A DNA stretch of 55,520 nucleotides, taken from Lentzea indica. Its GTDB lineage: Bacteria; Actinomycetota; Actinomycetes; Mycobacteriales; Pseudonocardiaceae. Made by a program: the position numbers and the translations under genes. Location: the NCBI RefSeq assembly GCF_012184385.1, contig NZ_VSRL01000037.1:1-55520 (forward strand). The letters run 5' to 3'. Shown piece after piece: positions 35,388 through 43,679 of this stretch. The notes under the pieces were generated by a model that worked only from the letters and a program-made list of their open reading frames with translations, was not told where the DNA came from and did no database searches. Positions within the stretch are counted from its first letter, which is position 1, and the number at the start of each line of letters is the position of its first letter.

Positions 35388-36275
35388 ATGACGAGAACCG
35401 CTGTGCTCGCCCTGGTCGCCGGACTCGCGTTGGCCGCGTGCTCGTCCGGCGCGGCCACGAACTCGGAGCTGGGCACCATCGAACCGGGCGTGCTGAAGGT
35501 CGCCATCCAGCCCTACGCGCCCTACACCGACTACAAGGACCGCCAGCTGACCGGGCTGGACAGCGAGATCCTCACCGCTGTCGCGGCCAGGCTGAACCTG
35601 AAGGTGCAGCCCGAGGTCACCGACTTCGCGGGCATGCTCGCCGGCGTCCAGTCGCAACGGGTCGACATCACCATCGGCGGCGTCGCGTGGTCGGCGGACC
35701 GGCAGAAACAGGGCCTGTTCACCGACCCGCCCTACTACTCGCCGCCGGCGATGGCGGTGAAGTCCGGCAAGACCTACCGGACCGTGCCCGACCTCGAGGG
35801 GCTGCGGCTCGGCACGGTCGAGGGCTATGTGTGGGTGAAGTCGATCCAGGCGGTGCCGGGCGCGAAGCTGCAGGCCTACCCGGACGGCAACGGCGTGATC
35901 GACGACCTCGGCGCAGGACGGGCGGACGTCGGGTTCCTCGATCCGCTGATCATCATCGCCGCCCAGAAGGCACGGCCGGACCTCGGGCTCCAGACGCAGT
36001 ACCTGACGCCGCCGACCGATGCCGACGTCAAGGCCAAGCCGGAGTACGAGTACTTCCGCTCCTACATGACGAGCTTCTACCTGCCCAAGCAGGCGACCGC
36101 ACTGGAAGCGGCCATCTCCAAGGAGATCCGCGCCATGTACGCGAGCGGCGAGATGACCAAGCTCGTGCAGAAGTACGGCGGCGAACCGGAGCAGTTCCTC
36201 AAGCCTGCCGCGCACATCGCACCGCTGCGCCGCGGCGTCGACCGGCCAGCGGACTGGGCTCCGCCGACCATCTGA
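35388..36275 (+). CDS. Amino-acid ABC transporter substrate-binding lipoprotein (SBP family 3)
   Basis: 295 residues with AAGGA upstream. Lipoprotein signal ends at LAAC. SBP_bac_3 features follow: VLKVAIQPYAPYTDYKDRQL, TGLDSEILTAVAARLNLKV, VDITIGGVAWSADRQKQGLF and DLEGLRLGTVEGYVWV. The length and fold match polar amino-acid binding proteins. First gene of a four-gene unit with a permease, ATPase and amino-acid oxidase. The ligand is unknown; the oxidase points to a D-amino acid, proline derivative or similar. Confidence 0.92.
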   Translation: MTRTAVLALVAGLALAACSSGAATNSELGTIEPGVLKVAIQPYAPYTDYKDRQLTGLDSEILTAVAARLNLKVQPEVTDFAGMLAGVQSQRVDITIGGVAWSADRQKQGLFTDPPYYSPPAMAVKSGKTYRTVPDLEGLRLGTVEGYVWVKSIQAVPGAKLQAYPDGNGVIDDLGAGRADVGFLDPLIIIAAQKARPDLGLQTQYLTPPTDADVKAKPEYEYFRSYMTSFYLPKQATALEAAISKEIRAMYASGEMTKLVQKYGGEPEQFLKPAAHIAPLRRGVDRPADWAPPTI

Positions 36276-36285
36276 GGGGACGCAC

Positions 36286-36999
36286 ATGTTCGAGGTGCCG
36301 TGGTCGGAGTACTCCGCCGACCTCTGGGAAGGCTTGCTGAAGACGTTGTCCTACACCGTCGCGGGGTTCGCCGGGGCCGCGCTGCTCGGGCTCGCGGTGG
36401 CGCTGCTGCGGCTGAGTGCGGTGAAGGCCTTGAGGATTCCCGCGCTGATCTACACCGAGCTGTTCAAGAACGTACCCCTGCTCGCGGTCATCTTCCTGAC
36501 CTACTTCGGGCTGGGCTCTGTCGGGTTGAAGCTCGACGCGTTCCAGGCCGGCACGCTCAGCCTGATCCTGTTCTACGCGGCCTACCTGTCGGAGATCTTC
36601 CGGTCGGCCATCAACGGCGTCCACAACGGACAGCAGGAGGCGGCGTCGGCGCTGGGACTCAGCCGGCTGTCGACGTTCCGCAAGGTCGTGTTCCCGCAGG
36701 CGATGCGGCTGGCGTTACCCGGCACGAACACGATGCTGGTCGACCTGCTGAAGTCGACGTCGCTGCTGGTCACGATCTCCGCGGCCGAGTTGATGTCGCA
36801 GGGCAGGCTGATCACCTCGGCGACGTTCCGGGCGCTGGAGGTCTACCTGGTGATCGCGGTGATCTATTTCGTGCTCTGCTACCCGCTCTCGCAGGGGTTG
36901 CTGTGGCTGGAACGGCGGATCCACGCGGGCGTGCCGCTCTCCCCCACCCGTCGGCGCCGGTTGCGTGAGGCGCGCAAGTTGCTGGAGGTCCAGGTATGA
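36286..36999 (+). CDS. Amino-acid ABC transporter permease (HisM/GlnP type)
   Basis: 237 residues, about five membrane helices. The polar amino-acid permease signature is present: LLKTLSYTVAGFAGAALLGL near the start and the EAA loop INGVHNGQQEAASALGLSRL. It starts 10 bases after the binding-protein stop and its stop overlaps the ATPase start (ATGA). It probably works as a homodimer. Confidence 0.93.
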   Translation: MFEVPWSEYSADLWEGLLKTLSYTVAGFAGAALLGLAVALLRLSAVKALRIPALIYTELFKNVPLLAVIFLTYFGLGSVGLKLDAFQAGTLSLILFYAAYLSEIFRSAINGVHNGQQEAASALGLSRLSTFRKVVFPQAMRLALPGTNTMLVDLLKSTSLLVTISAAELMSQGRLITSATFRALEVYLVIAVIYFVLCYPLSQGLLWLERRIHAGVPLSPTRRRRLREARKLLEVQV

Positions 37000-37779
37000 C
37001 CCCAAAAGGAGACTTCACAGTTCTCGCCGCTGATGTGGTGAGGGTGGACGGCCTGAGCAAGTCGTTCCACGGCCGGCTGGTGCTCGACGACGTGTCGCTG
37101 GCGGTGCGGCAGGCGACGATCACCGCGATCATCGGCTCGTCCGGTGGCGGCAAGACGACCCTGTTGCGTTGCCTGAACCTGCTGGAACGACCGGACTCCG
37201 GCACGATCGCGGTCGACGGCGTGCCGATCTTCGCGGACGGCGCGGTGTGCACGGACCTGCCCCGGTTGCGGCGGTCGGTCGGGATGGTGTTCCAGCGGTT
37301 CAACCTGTTCCCGCACCGCACGGCGCTGGAGAACGTCATGGCTGGCGCCGCTCGACGCCGGGGTGCCTGAGCAGGAGGCGTTGGAGCGCGCCGTCACGTT
37401 GCTGCGGCGGGTGCGGCTGGTGCATCGGGCGACGGCGTACCCCGAGCAGATGTCCGGCGGTGAGCAGCAACGGGTGGCGATCGCGCGGGCGCTGGCGTTG
37501 CGGCCGTCGGTGCTGCTGTTCGACGAGCCGACCTCGTCACTGGACCCCGAGTCGACCGGCGAGGTGCTGCTGGTGATGCGCGAGCTCGCGGCGACCGGCA
37601 TCACGATGGTGCTGGTGACGCACGAACTGGCGTTCGCGCGGGAGGTCGCGGACCACGTGGTGTTCGTGGACGCGGGCAGGATCGCCGAGGAGGGCCCGCC
37701 GTCGCAGGTGCTGGTGCAGCCGCAGTCGGCGAGGACGCGGGAGTTCCTGACGCACTTCACCCGTGAAGGCCGATCATGA
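36996..37779 (+). pseudogene. Amino-acid ABC transporter ATPase (GlnQ type), frameshifted
   Basis: Starts ATG 36996, coupled to the permease. Walker A SSGGGKTT and Q-loop VFQRFNLFPHRT are in the first frame, which ends early at 37370. The rest lies in a second frame (PLDAGVPEQEALERA, signature MSGGEQQRVAIARAL, Walker B SVLLFDEPTSSLDP, H-loop LVTHELAFAREV) to 37779. One extra G at about 37341-37345 (NVMA/APLDAG) explains the break. Corrected, it is a 260-residue ATPase. The other three genes of the operon are intact. Confidence 0.85.
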
Positions 37780-39029
37780 GCTCCGATCCGGTGGTCGTCG
37801 TCGGGGGCGGCGTCGTCGGTCTGTGCGTGGCGCACTACCTGGCCTCGGCCGGCGTCGCGGTGGAGGTGGTGGAACGGTCCGCGCTCGGTTCCGGTGCCTC
37901 GTGGGGCAACGCGGGCTGGGTGTGCCGATCGCACTCCGCACCGGTTCCCGCGCCCGGCGTGACGCGCTTCGCGTTGCGGTCGCTGGGAAAACCGGACTCC
38001 CCGCTGTACCTGCGGCCGCCGCTCGACTCGAGCTTCCTGGTGTGGCTCTGGCGGATGTGGCGCAGCAGCACGCGGGCCGGGTTCCGGCGCGGGTACGAGG
38101 CCGTGACGGCGTTGAACGCGCCGACGTTCGACCTGTTCGACGGGTTGGCCGCGGCCGGAGTGGAGACGACCTTGCACAGACCGGGGATGGTGCACGCGTT
38201 TCTGTCGGCCACGGAGGCGCGGCACCACCTGGAGGTGCAGCGGTCGATGGCGGACGGCAACTACGCGATGCCTTCCGCCGTGACGCTCGGACCGGACGCG
38301 GCCCTGCTGGATCCTGCTCTGTCGCCACGGGTTCAGGCCGCGTACCTGGTGGAAGGTGAGGGGGTGGTCGACCCTGTCGGACTGGTGGGGTCGCTGGCTC
38401 AGGCCGTGAAGAACGCGGGCGGACAGGTGCGGGAGAACGTTGCGGTGACCGGGTTCTCCGGCGGTGACCGGGTTCGGGTCGTGCACACGTCCGAAGGTGA
38501 TCTGCGGTGTTCGGGTGTGGTCGTGGCTGCCGGGATGTGGTCGCAGCAGCTGCTGGCGGCATTGGGTGTGCGGCTGTCGATGCAGGCGGGCAAGGGGTAC
38601 AGCTTCACGGTGGACCTGGACCCGGCACCGCGGCACGCATTGTACCTCGGGGATCGGCGGGTGGTGGCGTCGCCGATGAACGGGGCGACGCGGATCGCGG
38701 GGACGATGGAGCTGAGCGGCAACAACCGGAACCTGGACTGGCGGCGGGTGGTCGCGATCGCCAAGGCCAGCAGGCACTACCTCGGGGCGTGGTTCGACGA
38801 TCCGGACGATCTGCCGCGGCGGATCCGCGATCCGTGGGTGGGTGGACGGCCGTTCCTGGCCGACGGGCTGCCGGTGATCGACCAGGCGCCGCAGCACGAC
38901 AACGTGTTCGTGGCGACCGGGCACGGGATGCTCGGGGTGACGCTGGGACCGGCGACCGGGAAGGCGCTCGCCGAGTTCTACCTGAGCGGGCGGCGGCCAA
39001 AAGTGCTGGACCCGTTCCGGTTCAGGTGA
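37776..39029 (+). CDS. FAD-dependent D-amino-acid dehydrogenase-like oxidoreductase (DadA family)
   Basis: 417 residues; start overlaps the ATPase stop by four bases. The FAD motif VVVVGGGVVGLCVAHYLASA opens the chain, followed by ALGSGASWGNAGWVCRSHSA, typical of DadA (GNAG). The C-terminal ATGHGMLGVTLGPATGKALA belongs to the DAO fold. DadA-type enzymes oxidatively deaminate D-amino acids or hydroxyproline and pass electrons to the respiratory chain. Linkage to the transporter suggests that the imported amino acid is its substrate. Confidence 0.9.
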   Translation: MSSDPVVVVGGGVVGLCVAHYLASAGVAVEVVERSALGSGASWGNAGWVCRSHSAPVPAPGVTRFALRSLGKPDSPLYLRPPLDSSFLVWLWRMWRSSTRAGFRRGYEAVTALNAPTFDLFDGLAAAGVETTLHRPGMVHAFLSATEARHHLEVQRSMADGNYAMPSAVTLGPDAALLDPALSPRVQAAYLVEGEGVVDPVGLVGSLAQAVKNAGGQVRENVAVTGFSGGDRVRVVHTSEGDLRCSGVVVAAGMWSQQLLAALGVRLSMQAGKGYSFTVDLDPAPRHALYLGDRRVVASPMNGATRIAGTMELSGNNRNLDWRRVVAIAKASRHYLGAWFDDPDDLPRRIRDPWVGGRPFLADGLPVIDQAPQHDNVFVATGHGMLGVTLGPATGKALAEFYLSGRRPKVLDPFRFR

Positions 39030-39041
39030 TCTTCTGAACCG

Positions 39042-39521
39042 GTGACCGGTGAGGACGTGCTGGAGATCTTGGCGGCGCTGGACGGCTTCGGCGTCTGGAT
39101 CGGCGGTGGCTGGGGCATCGACGCGTTGGCCGGCAGGCAAACGCGTCCCCACGACGACCTCGACCTCATGCATCGCGAGGAACAGGAACCGTCGGTCCTC
39201 GCCGCCCTGGCCGCGCTCGGCTTCGCCGAAACCCTCTCGTGGCGGCCGGTGCGGTTCGTGCTCACGGACCCCGCAGGCCGCGAGATCGACCTGCACCCGC
39301 TGCGGTTCGCGCCGGACGGCAGCGCCGAGCAGTCCTCGCTGACGCCAGGCGAACCGTTCCACTACCCGGCGAAGTGCTTCGTCACCGGCACGATCCTCGG
39401 CACCACCGTGCCGTGCCTGTCCGCCGAACAGCAGATCCACTTCCACCAGGGCTACGAGCCGCGTGAACGGGACCTTCACGACCTGGCACTACTGGCCTCG
39501 ATCGTCACCCGACGGTCGTAG
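39042..39521 (+). CDS. Nucleotidyltransferase domain protein (ANT(2'')/Lnu-like)
   Basis: 159 residues from GTG 39042. The nucleotidyltransferase core is VWIGGGWGIDALAGRQTRPH followed by DDLDLM, whose GG and DxD-type acidic residues bind the metal and NTP. The shape resembles aminoglycoside 2''-adenylyltransferases and lincosamide nucleotidyltransferases, but many actinomycete homologues are not resistance genes. It follows the oxidase gene by 12 bases and may be cotranscribed. Confidence 0.82.
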   Translation: MTGEDVLEILAALDGFGVWIGGGWGIDALAGRQTRPHDDLDLMHREEQEPSVLAALAALGFAETLSWRPVRFVLTDPAGREIDLHPLRFAPDGSAEQSSLTPGEPFHYPAKCFVTGTILGTTVPCLSAEQQIHFHQGYEPRERDLHDLALLASIVTRRS

Positions 39522-39825
39522 GCCAACAGCAGGCGGACAACTGCACCAAATGCTCCCATGGGCGATTCGAAATACTAATGGAGATGGGCCGCCCAAAAGG
39601 GCAGAGTTCCCCTCAATCCATTCCTGTTGACAGAAGAAGTCACTCCCATGTCAACCCCGTATGCGCTGCTCAAAGCATCATTCGACCAACGTCGGTTGGA
39701 CGCGAACCATTCCTGACACTTCCGGAACGCGCATCGGTTCAGTTCTTTCCCCAGTTTCTCGCGGCTTAGAACTCGCACATTCCTCACTTCCCGCCGACCG
39801 AACAATCTCCCGGAAGAGGATCGCG
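39522..39825. other. 304-base AT-richer intergenic region before the P450 gene
   Basis: The region has lower GC than its surroundings and stop codons in all frames. It holds a 22-codon ORF (39648-39716) and a CCAAC-GTCG-GTTGG inverted repeat at 39687-39700. I see no other gene. It probably contains the P450 promoter. Confidence 0.6.
39648..39716 (+). CDS. Short ORF (22 residues) before the P450 gene
   Basis: Reads MSTPYALLKASFDQRR then LDANHS. The weak GAAGAAG (39633-39639) lies eight bases upstream. The third-codon GC is lower than in the flanking genes. It could be a RiPP precursor for the P450 and methyltransferase, a regulatory leader, or chance; nothing in the sequence decides. Confidence 0.3.
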   Translation: MSTPYALLKASFDQRRLDANHS

Positions 39826-41073
39826 ATGACCACAGCCTCGAAGCCGGACGCCGCGCTGGACGCCATGAGACCGGTGTTGCCGCCCGACCTCATGCAGCGC
39901 GCGAGCACCTTCGACCCCGCGACGCGCCTGGCCGGGCTCAGCGTGGCCGGTCCGATCCACCGCATCGAGCACAACGACGAACCGCTCTGGCTGGTCACGA
40001 GCCAGGAGGCCGCCCGCACCCTGCTGTCCGACCCGCGGATGAGCGCGGACCGGTTCAAGGTCAAGCGGTTGCGGGACAAGCTCGACCCGGAGATGCGTGA
40101 CAAGTTCGCCGCCGCCGAGAGCCGAGCGGGGTCGTTCATCACCACCGACCCGCCCGAGCACACCCGCTACCGCAGGCTGCTCGCCCGGCAGTTCACGATG
40201 CGCCGGATGCGCGCGCTGACCGAGCAGATCGAGCAGATCATCACCGGCCGCATCGACGCGATGATCGCCGCGGGCCCGCCGTCGGACCTGATCCGCGACT
40301 TCGCGCTTCCCGTGCCGTCACTGGTGATCTGCGAGCTGCTCGGCGTGCCGGTGGCCGACCGCGGCCACTTCCAGGACGACACGATCGAGCTGCTCGACAT
40401 GGCCACGGACCTGGAGGGCCTGATCGAGGTAGGCACCCGCATGCATCGCTACATGTGGGGTCTGGTGCAGCAAAAACGCGCCGACCGCGCGGACGACCTG
40501 CTGTCCGAACTAGTACACACCAGCGACATGTCCGACGACGAGATGGTCGGCCTGGCGAACCTGCTGCTGATCGCCGGCCACGAGACCACGACGAACATGC
40601 TCGGCCTCGGCGTGCTCGCGTTGCTGGATCATCCCGAACAGCTCAAGGCTCTGCGCGATGATCCCGGCGGCCTGATGGACACCGCGGTCGAGGAGATGCT
40701 GCGCTATCTGTCCATTGTCGACACCGGGATCGTGCGCTATGCGTTGGAGGACGTACGAATCGGCGACGTCACGATCCGGGAAGGCGACACCGTGATGTGC
40801 TCGGTGATCGCCACCAACCGCGACCCCGCGGAGTGCCCGGCCCCGGACGAGTTCCGCATCGACCGCCCGCGCAGCAGGCACCTCTCGTTCGGCCACGGCG
40901 TGCACCAGTGCCTGGGCAACGAGCTCGCCCGCATCGAGATGTCCGTCAGCTTCCGCGAGCTCCTGCGGCGCCTGCCCGCCCTCCGCCTCGCCGTGCCCGC
41001 CGAGGACGTGCACGTCCGCACCACGTCCACGATCTTCGGCGTCAAACATCTGCCGATCACCTGGGACGACTAG
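39826..41073 (+). CDS. Cytochrome P450
   Basis: 415 residues from ATG 39826 after GAAGAGG; an in-frame ATG at 39661 has no such site. The oxygen-binding I-helix AGHETTT is at 250-256, ExxR at 290-293 (EMLR), and the heme loop FGHGVHQCLG at 355-364 with ligand Cys362. The protein is soluble and of the bacterial class I type (CYP105/107-like plan), so it needs ferredoxin from elsewhere. A methyltransferase gene follows 14 bases later, which suggests a two-step tailoring unit. The substrate is unknown. Confidence 0.94.
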   Translation: MTTASKPDAALDAMRPVLPPDLMQRASTFDPATRLAGLSVAGPIHRIEHNDEPLWLVTSQEAARTLLSDPRMSADRFKVKRLRDKLDPEMRDKFAAAESRAGSFITTDPPEHTRYRRLLARQFTMRRMRALTEQIEQIITGRIDAMIAAGPPSDLIRDFALPVPSLVICELLGVPVADRGHFQDDTIELLDMATDLEGLIEVGTRMHRYMWGLVQQKRADRADDLLSELVHTSDMSDDEMVGLANLLLIAGHETTTNMLGLGVLALLDHPEQLKALRDDPGGLMDTAVEEMLRYLSIVDTGIVRYALEDVRIGDVTIREGDTVMCSVIATNRDPAECPAPDEFRIDRPRSRHLSFGHGVHQCLGNELARIEMSVSFRELLRRLPALRLAVPAEDVHVRTTSTIFGVKHLPITWDD

Positions 41074-41087
41074 AGGAGAAAAACTCG

Positions 41088-41837
41088 GTGGCCGCGGGGG
41101 CTAGCGTGGAAGTCGTGAAGGGATTCAATCCGAGCTTCAGTCCCGAAACAGCGAAAACCTACGACAACTCACCCCGCGGCGACGAGGCGGACACCGTGCG
41201 GTTCCTCGCCGGGTTCGGCAGATCCGCGCTGGAGTTCGCGATCGGCACCGGCCGCATCGCGTTGCCGTTGAAGGAAACCGGTGTCGCGGTCGACGGCATC
41301 GAGCTCTCCCCCGCCATGGTGGCGCGCATGCGGGAGAAGCCCGGCGGCGAGAGCATCGACGTGACCATGGGCGACATGTCGAAGGAAGGCACCGGCCGCA
41401 CCTACGAGCTGGTGTACCTGGTCTTCAACACGATCTGCAACCTGCTCACCCAGGACGACCAGGTGCGCTGCTTCGAGAACGCCGCACGCCACCTCGAACC
41501 CGGCGGCGTGTTCGTGATCGAGTCCGGTCTGCCGAGCTGGGCCGCGCGGCCACGGCACCAGTTCATCGACGTGGAGACGCTGGAGGTCGACCGCGTCGGG
41601 TTCGACGTCAACCGCTACGACCCGGTCACGCAGATGCTCGACGAGAACCACGTGGAGATCAGCGCGGACGGCATCCGGTTCGGCCCGATCCGGCAGCGGC
41701 TCACCTACCCGGCCGAGTTCGACCTGATGGCACGCATCGCCGGACTGCGGCTGCGCGACCGGTGGGGAGGCTGGAACGGCGAGCCGTTCACGGCGGACAG
41801 CACGCGGCACGTGAGCGTGTACGAGGTCGCCGCGTAA
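41088..41837 (+). CDS. Class I SAM-dependent methyltransferase
   Basis: 249 residues from GTG 41088, eight bases after GAGGAG. SAM-binding motif I is ALEFAIGTGRIALPL, followed by VDGIELSPAMVARM (motif II acidic residue) and the YLVFNTICNLLTQ and LEPGGVFVIES stretches of Methyltransf_25/11 proteins. It is cotranscribed with the P450 gene by spacing. It probably methylates the P450 product or its precursor. Confidence 0.9.
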   Translation: MAAGASVEVVKGFNPSFSPETAKTYDNSPRGDEADTVRFLAGFGRSALEFAIGTGRIALPLKETGVAVDGIELSPAMVARMREKPGGESIDVTMGDMSKEGTGRTYELVYLVFNTICNLLTQDDQVRCFENAARHLEPGGVFVIESGLPSWAARPRHQFIDVETLEVDRVGFDVNRYDPVTQMLDENHVEISADGIRFGPIRQRLTYPAEFDLMARIAGLRLRDRWGGWNGEPFTADSTRHVSVYEVAA

Positions 41838-41861
41838 CGTTCTTCGGCGCGAGCCACACCA

Positions 41862-42272
41862 CTAGGCGTTGAACGCCTCCAGCGCCTCGGCCCTGATCTG
41901 CTCGAACTGCGCAGCCATCGCCTCGGACAACGCCTGCGCGCCGGACAACGGCCGCACCATCACGGTGAACTCGTCGATCAGCCCGTCGGCGTCGAGGTGC
42001 AGGAAGTCGCAGCCCTGGATCTCCTTGCCGTTGACCTCGGCACGGAACACCAGCGCGTGGTTCGGGCCGTCGACGATCTCGCGCTCGTAGCGGAAGTTCT
42101 CGAACACCCGCATCACGCCGCGCAGGATCGCGGCGGTCAGCGGCTTGCCGGGGTACGGCGCGAACGCGACCGGGCTGGTGAACACCACGTCGTCGGCCAG
42201 GCAGGCCGCCATGGCGTCGGTGTCGCGTGCCTCGACTGCCTTGCGGAATGCGTTCACAGCGGGCCCTCGCAT
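41862..42272 (-). CDS. NTF2-like/SnoaL-fold protein
   Basis: 136 residues from ATG 42272; the frame is open much further upstream, but that part is antisense to the PadR gene. The NTF2-like pattern is clear (NAFRKAVEARDTDAMAACLA, DDVVFTSP, FENFRYEREIVDGPNHALVF, GLIDEFTVMVRP). Members are small cavity proteins, some enzymes. The start codon touches a palindrome shared with the divergent PadR gene, so it is probably the regulator's target. Confidence 0.85.
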   Translation of the reverse strand: MRGPAVNAFRKAVEARDTDAMAACLADDVVFTSPVAFAPYPGKPLTAAILRGVMRVFENFRYEREIVDGPNHALVFRAEVNGKEIQGCDFLHLDADGLIDEFTVMVRPLSGAQALSEAMAAQFEQIRAEALEAFNA

Positions 42273-42289
42273 ACTCAACTTGTTGACTA
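42272..42289. promoter_or_regulatory. PadR-type operator between the NTF2-like and PadR genes
   Basis: TACTCAAC-TT-GTTGACTA, 8-base arms matching at seven positions. It overlaps the NTF2-like start codon and the -35 region of the PadR promoter, so binding would repress both. Confidence 0.55.
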
Positions 42290-42302
42290 GGTCGGGGCAC
42301 CG

Positions 42303-42308
42303 TAACCT
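42303..42308 (+). promoter_or_regulatory. Candidate leaderless -10 of the PadR gene
   Basis: TAACCT, six bases, then ATG 42315; no Shine-Dalgarno. TTGTTG at 42280-42285 gives a 17-base spacer to the -10. Confidence 0.5.
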
Positions 42309-42314
42309 GCGGGT

Positions 42315-42887
42315 ATGTCGCTGCGCAACGCTGTGATGGCCGCTTTGCTCGACGGGGAGGCGTCCGGCTACGACCTCGCCAAGGCCTTCGACGCGTCCGT
42401 CGCCAACTTCTGGATGTGCACGCCGCAGCAGCTCTACCGGGAGCTGGACCGGATGGAGGCCGACGGGCTGATCGAGGCGCGCACGGTCGAGCAGGAGCGC
42501 CGGCCCACCAAACGGCTGTTCTCCCTCACCGCAGCAGGTTTCGAGGCTTTGGCGGCGTTCACAGCCGAACCACGCAAGCCCACCGCCATCCGCGACGAGC
42601 TGCTGGTCGCGGTGATGGCCGCGGACTCCGGTGACGTCGAGGCGGTGAAGGCCTCGATCAGGGAACGCAAGCAGTGGGCCGAGGCGAAGATCGTGCGATA
42701 CGAACGCCTCAGGGCCAAACTGCTCGGCGGCCGCACCGAAGAAGAGTTCCTGACCACGGCCGAACGGGTCGGGCCGTACCTGACGTTGTTGCGCGGCTTG
42801 TCGTTCGAGCGGGACAACGTGCGGTGGTGCGCGCGCTGCCTCACTGTTCTGGAGCGGCGTGGTGCACGGCTCGATGCGCCCACGTGA
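42315..42887 (+). CDS. PadR family transcriptional regulator
   Basis: 190 residues. The N-terminal winged helix is typical of PadR (AVMAALLDGEASGYDLAKAF, QLYRELDRMEADGLIEARTV, TKRLFSLTAAG). The C-terminal helices (IRERKQWAEAKIVRYERLRA) form the dimer interface. It probably autoregulates and represses the divergent NTF2-like gene through the shared palindrome. The effector is unknown. Confidence 0.92.
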   Translation: MSLRNAVMAALLDGEASGYDLAKAFDASVANFWMCTPQQLYRELDRMEADGLIEARTVEQERRPTKRLFSLTAAGFEALAAFTAEPRKPTAIRDELLVAVMAADSGDVEAVKASIRERKQWAEAKIVRYERLRAKLLGGRTEEEFLTTAERVGPYLTLLRGLSFERDNVRWCARCLTVLERRGARLDAPT

Positions 42888-42902
42888 GGTTGAATCGGCT
42901 TC

Positions 42903-43211
42903 ATGAACGGCATTTCGTTGTTGCAGGAGGCACTCAGTGCGCCCGCGGAAGAGGCGCGCAACCGGTTCGCGGGGCGGCTCAACGGCTACCTCGAGGGATC
43001 CGATGTCGTGCACGCCGTGCGGATGCAGGGCTGGCTCGGGCTGGACGTGCCCGGCCCCGGCTGTCACGTCGGCACCGGCAGCTGGGACTTCACCCGCTTC
43101 AAGGCGACGACCTCACCCGTGACGTGCGGGCGGTGCCGCAGCGCGGGGCTGCTCACCAGCTCGTTCACCGGCGGCCCTCACCAGCAGACCCTTGACCTGG
43201 AAGGGATCTAA
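42903..43211 (+). CDS. Hypothetical protein with CxxC motif
   Basis: 102 residues from ATG 42903 with GAGG some 12 bases upstream. The protein is soluble, with one Cys in GPGCHVGTGSW and a CGRC pair in TCGRCRSAG. It follows the PadR gene by 15 bases and may be in its transcript. I do not recognise the family. Its stop overlaps the end of the convergent acetyltransferase gene. Confidence 0.65.
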   Translation: MNGISLLQEALSAPAEEARNRFAGRLNGYLEGSDVVHAVRMQGWLGLDVPGPGCHVGTGSWDFTRFKATTSPVTCGRCRSAGLLTSSFTGGPHQQTLDLEGI

Positions 43212-43606
43212 CCCGCACAGGCGTCTCGGTTGCGCAGCCCCATGCCGGTCAGCGCGGCCATGCCGAGGCGCTCGTAGTAGGGCCGCAACGACTCGTCACA
43301 CGTGAGATCCACCGAGTAGAGGTGCCCTGCCTCGGCCAGGATCCGTCTCATCAGCTCGGATCCGATGCCCCTGCCCTGGAACTCCGGCCGCACCTCCAGC
43401 CACGGGATGAACGCGGTCAGCACACCGTCGCTGATCATGTTCACGAACCCGGCGACCTCGCTGCCAGAGCGTGCGATCACCACGCGGTAGCTCCCGCGCA
43501 GCACGGCCAGGTGCTGGGCCGGCGACGGCGGTGTGGGCCAGCCCACGAAGAACCCCGCGAGATCGCCCTCGGCGAGGTCGCTGACATCGGTGTTGTACGA
43601 GATCAC
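43208..43606 (-). CDS. GNAT family N-acetyltransferase
   Basis: About 132 residues if started at GTG 43606; a TTG at 43657 would add 17 residues, and the start is uncertain because neither has a convincing ribosome binding site. The family pattern is distinctive: ISYNTDVSDLAEGDLAGFFV, GWPTPPSP, VRPEFQGRGIGSELMRRIL (acetyl-CoA loop QGRGIG), and LRPYYERLGM. The small-molecule amine acceptor is not known. Confidence 0.85.
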   Translation of the reverse strand: MISYNTDVSDLAEGDLAGFFVGWPTPPSPAQHLAVLRGSYRVVIARSGSEVAGFVNMISDGVLTAFIPWLEVRPEFQGRGIGSELMRRILAEAGHLYSVDLTCDESLRPYYERLGMAALTGMGLRNRDACAG

Positions 43607-43666
43607 AGCGGTATTGAACCGCTCCTGCAGATCTTTCGTAGCGCTGGTTTCGACCAATTTGCCAGC

Positions 43667-43672
43667 TAAGCT
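43667..43672 (+). promoter_or_regulatory. Candidate leaderless -10 of the membrane-protein gene
   Basis: TAAGCT, seven bases, then GTG 43680; no Shine-Dalgarno. Confidence 0.4.
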
Positions 43673-43679
43673 CCGCAGC

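Noticed and set aside
39578-39769. 63-codon ORF before the P450 gene
   Set aside because: No ribosome binding site and no recognisable features; overlaps the 22-codon ORF in another frame.
39042-41837. Full secondary-metabolite gene cluster around the P450
   Set aside because: No synthase, ligase or transporter is present; only P450 and methyltransferase are adjacent.
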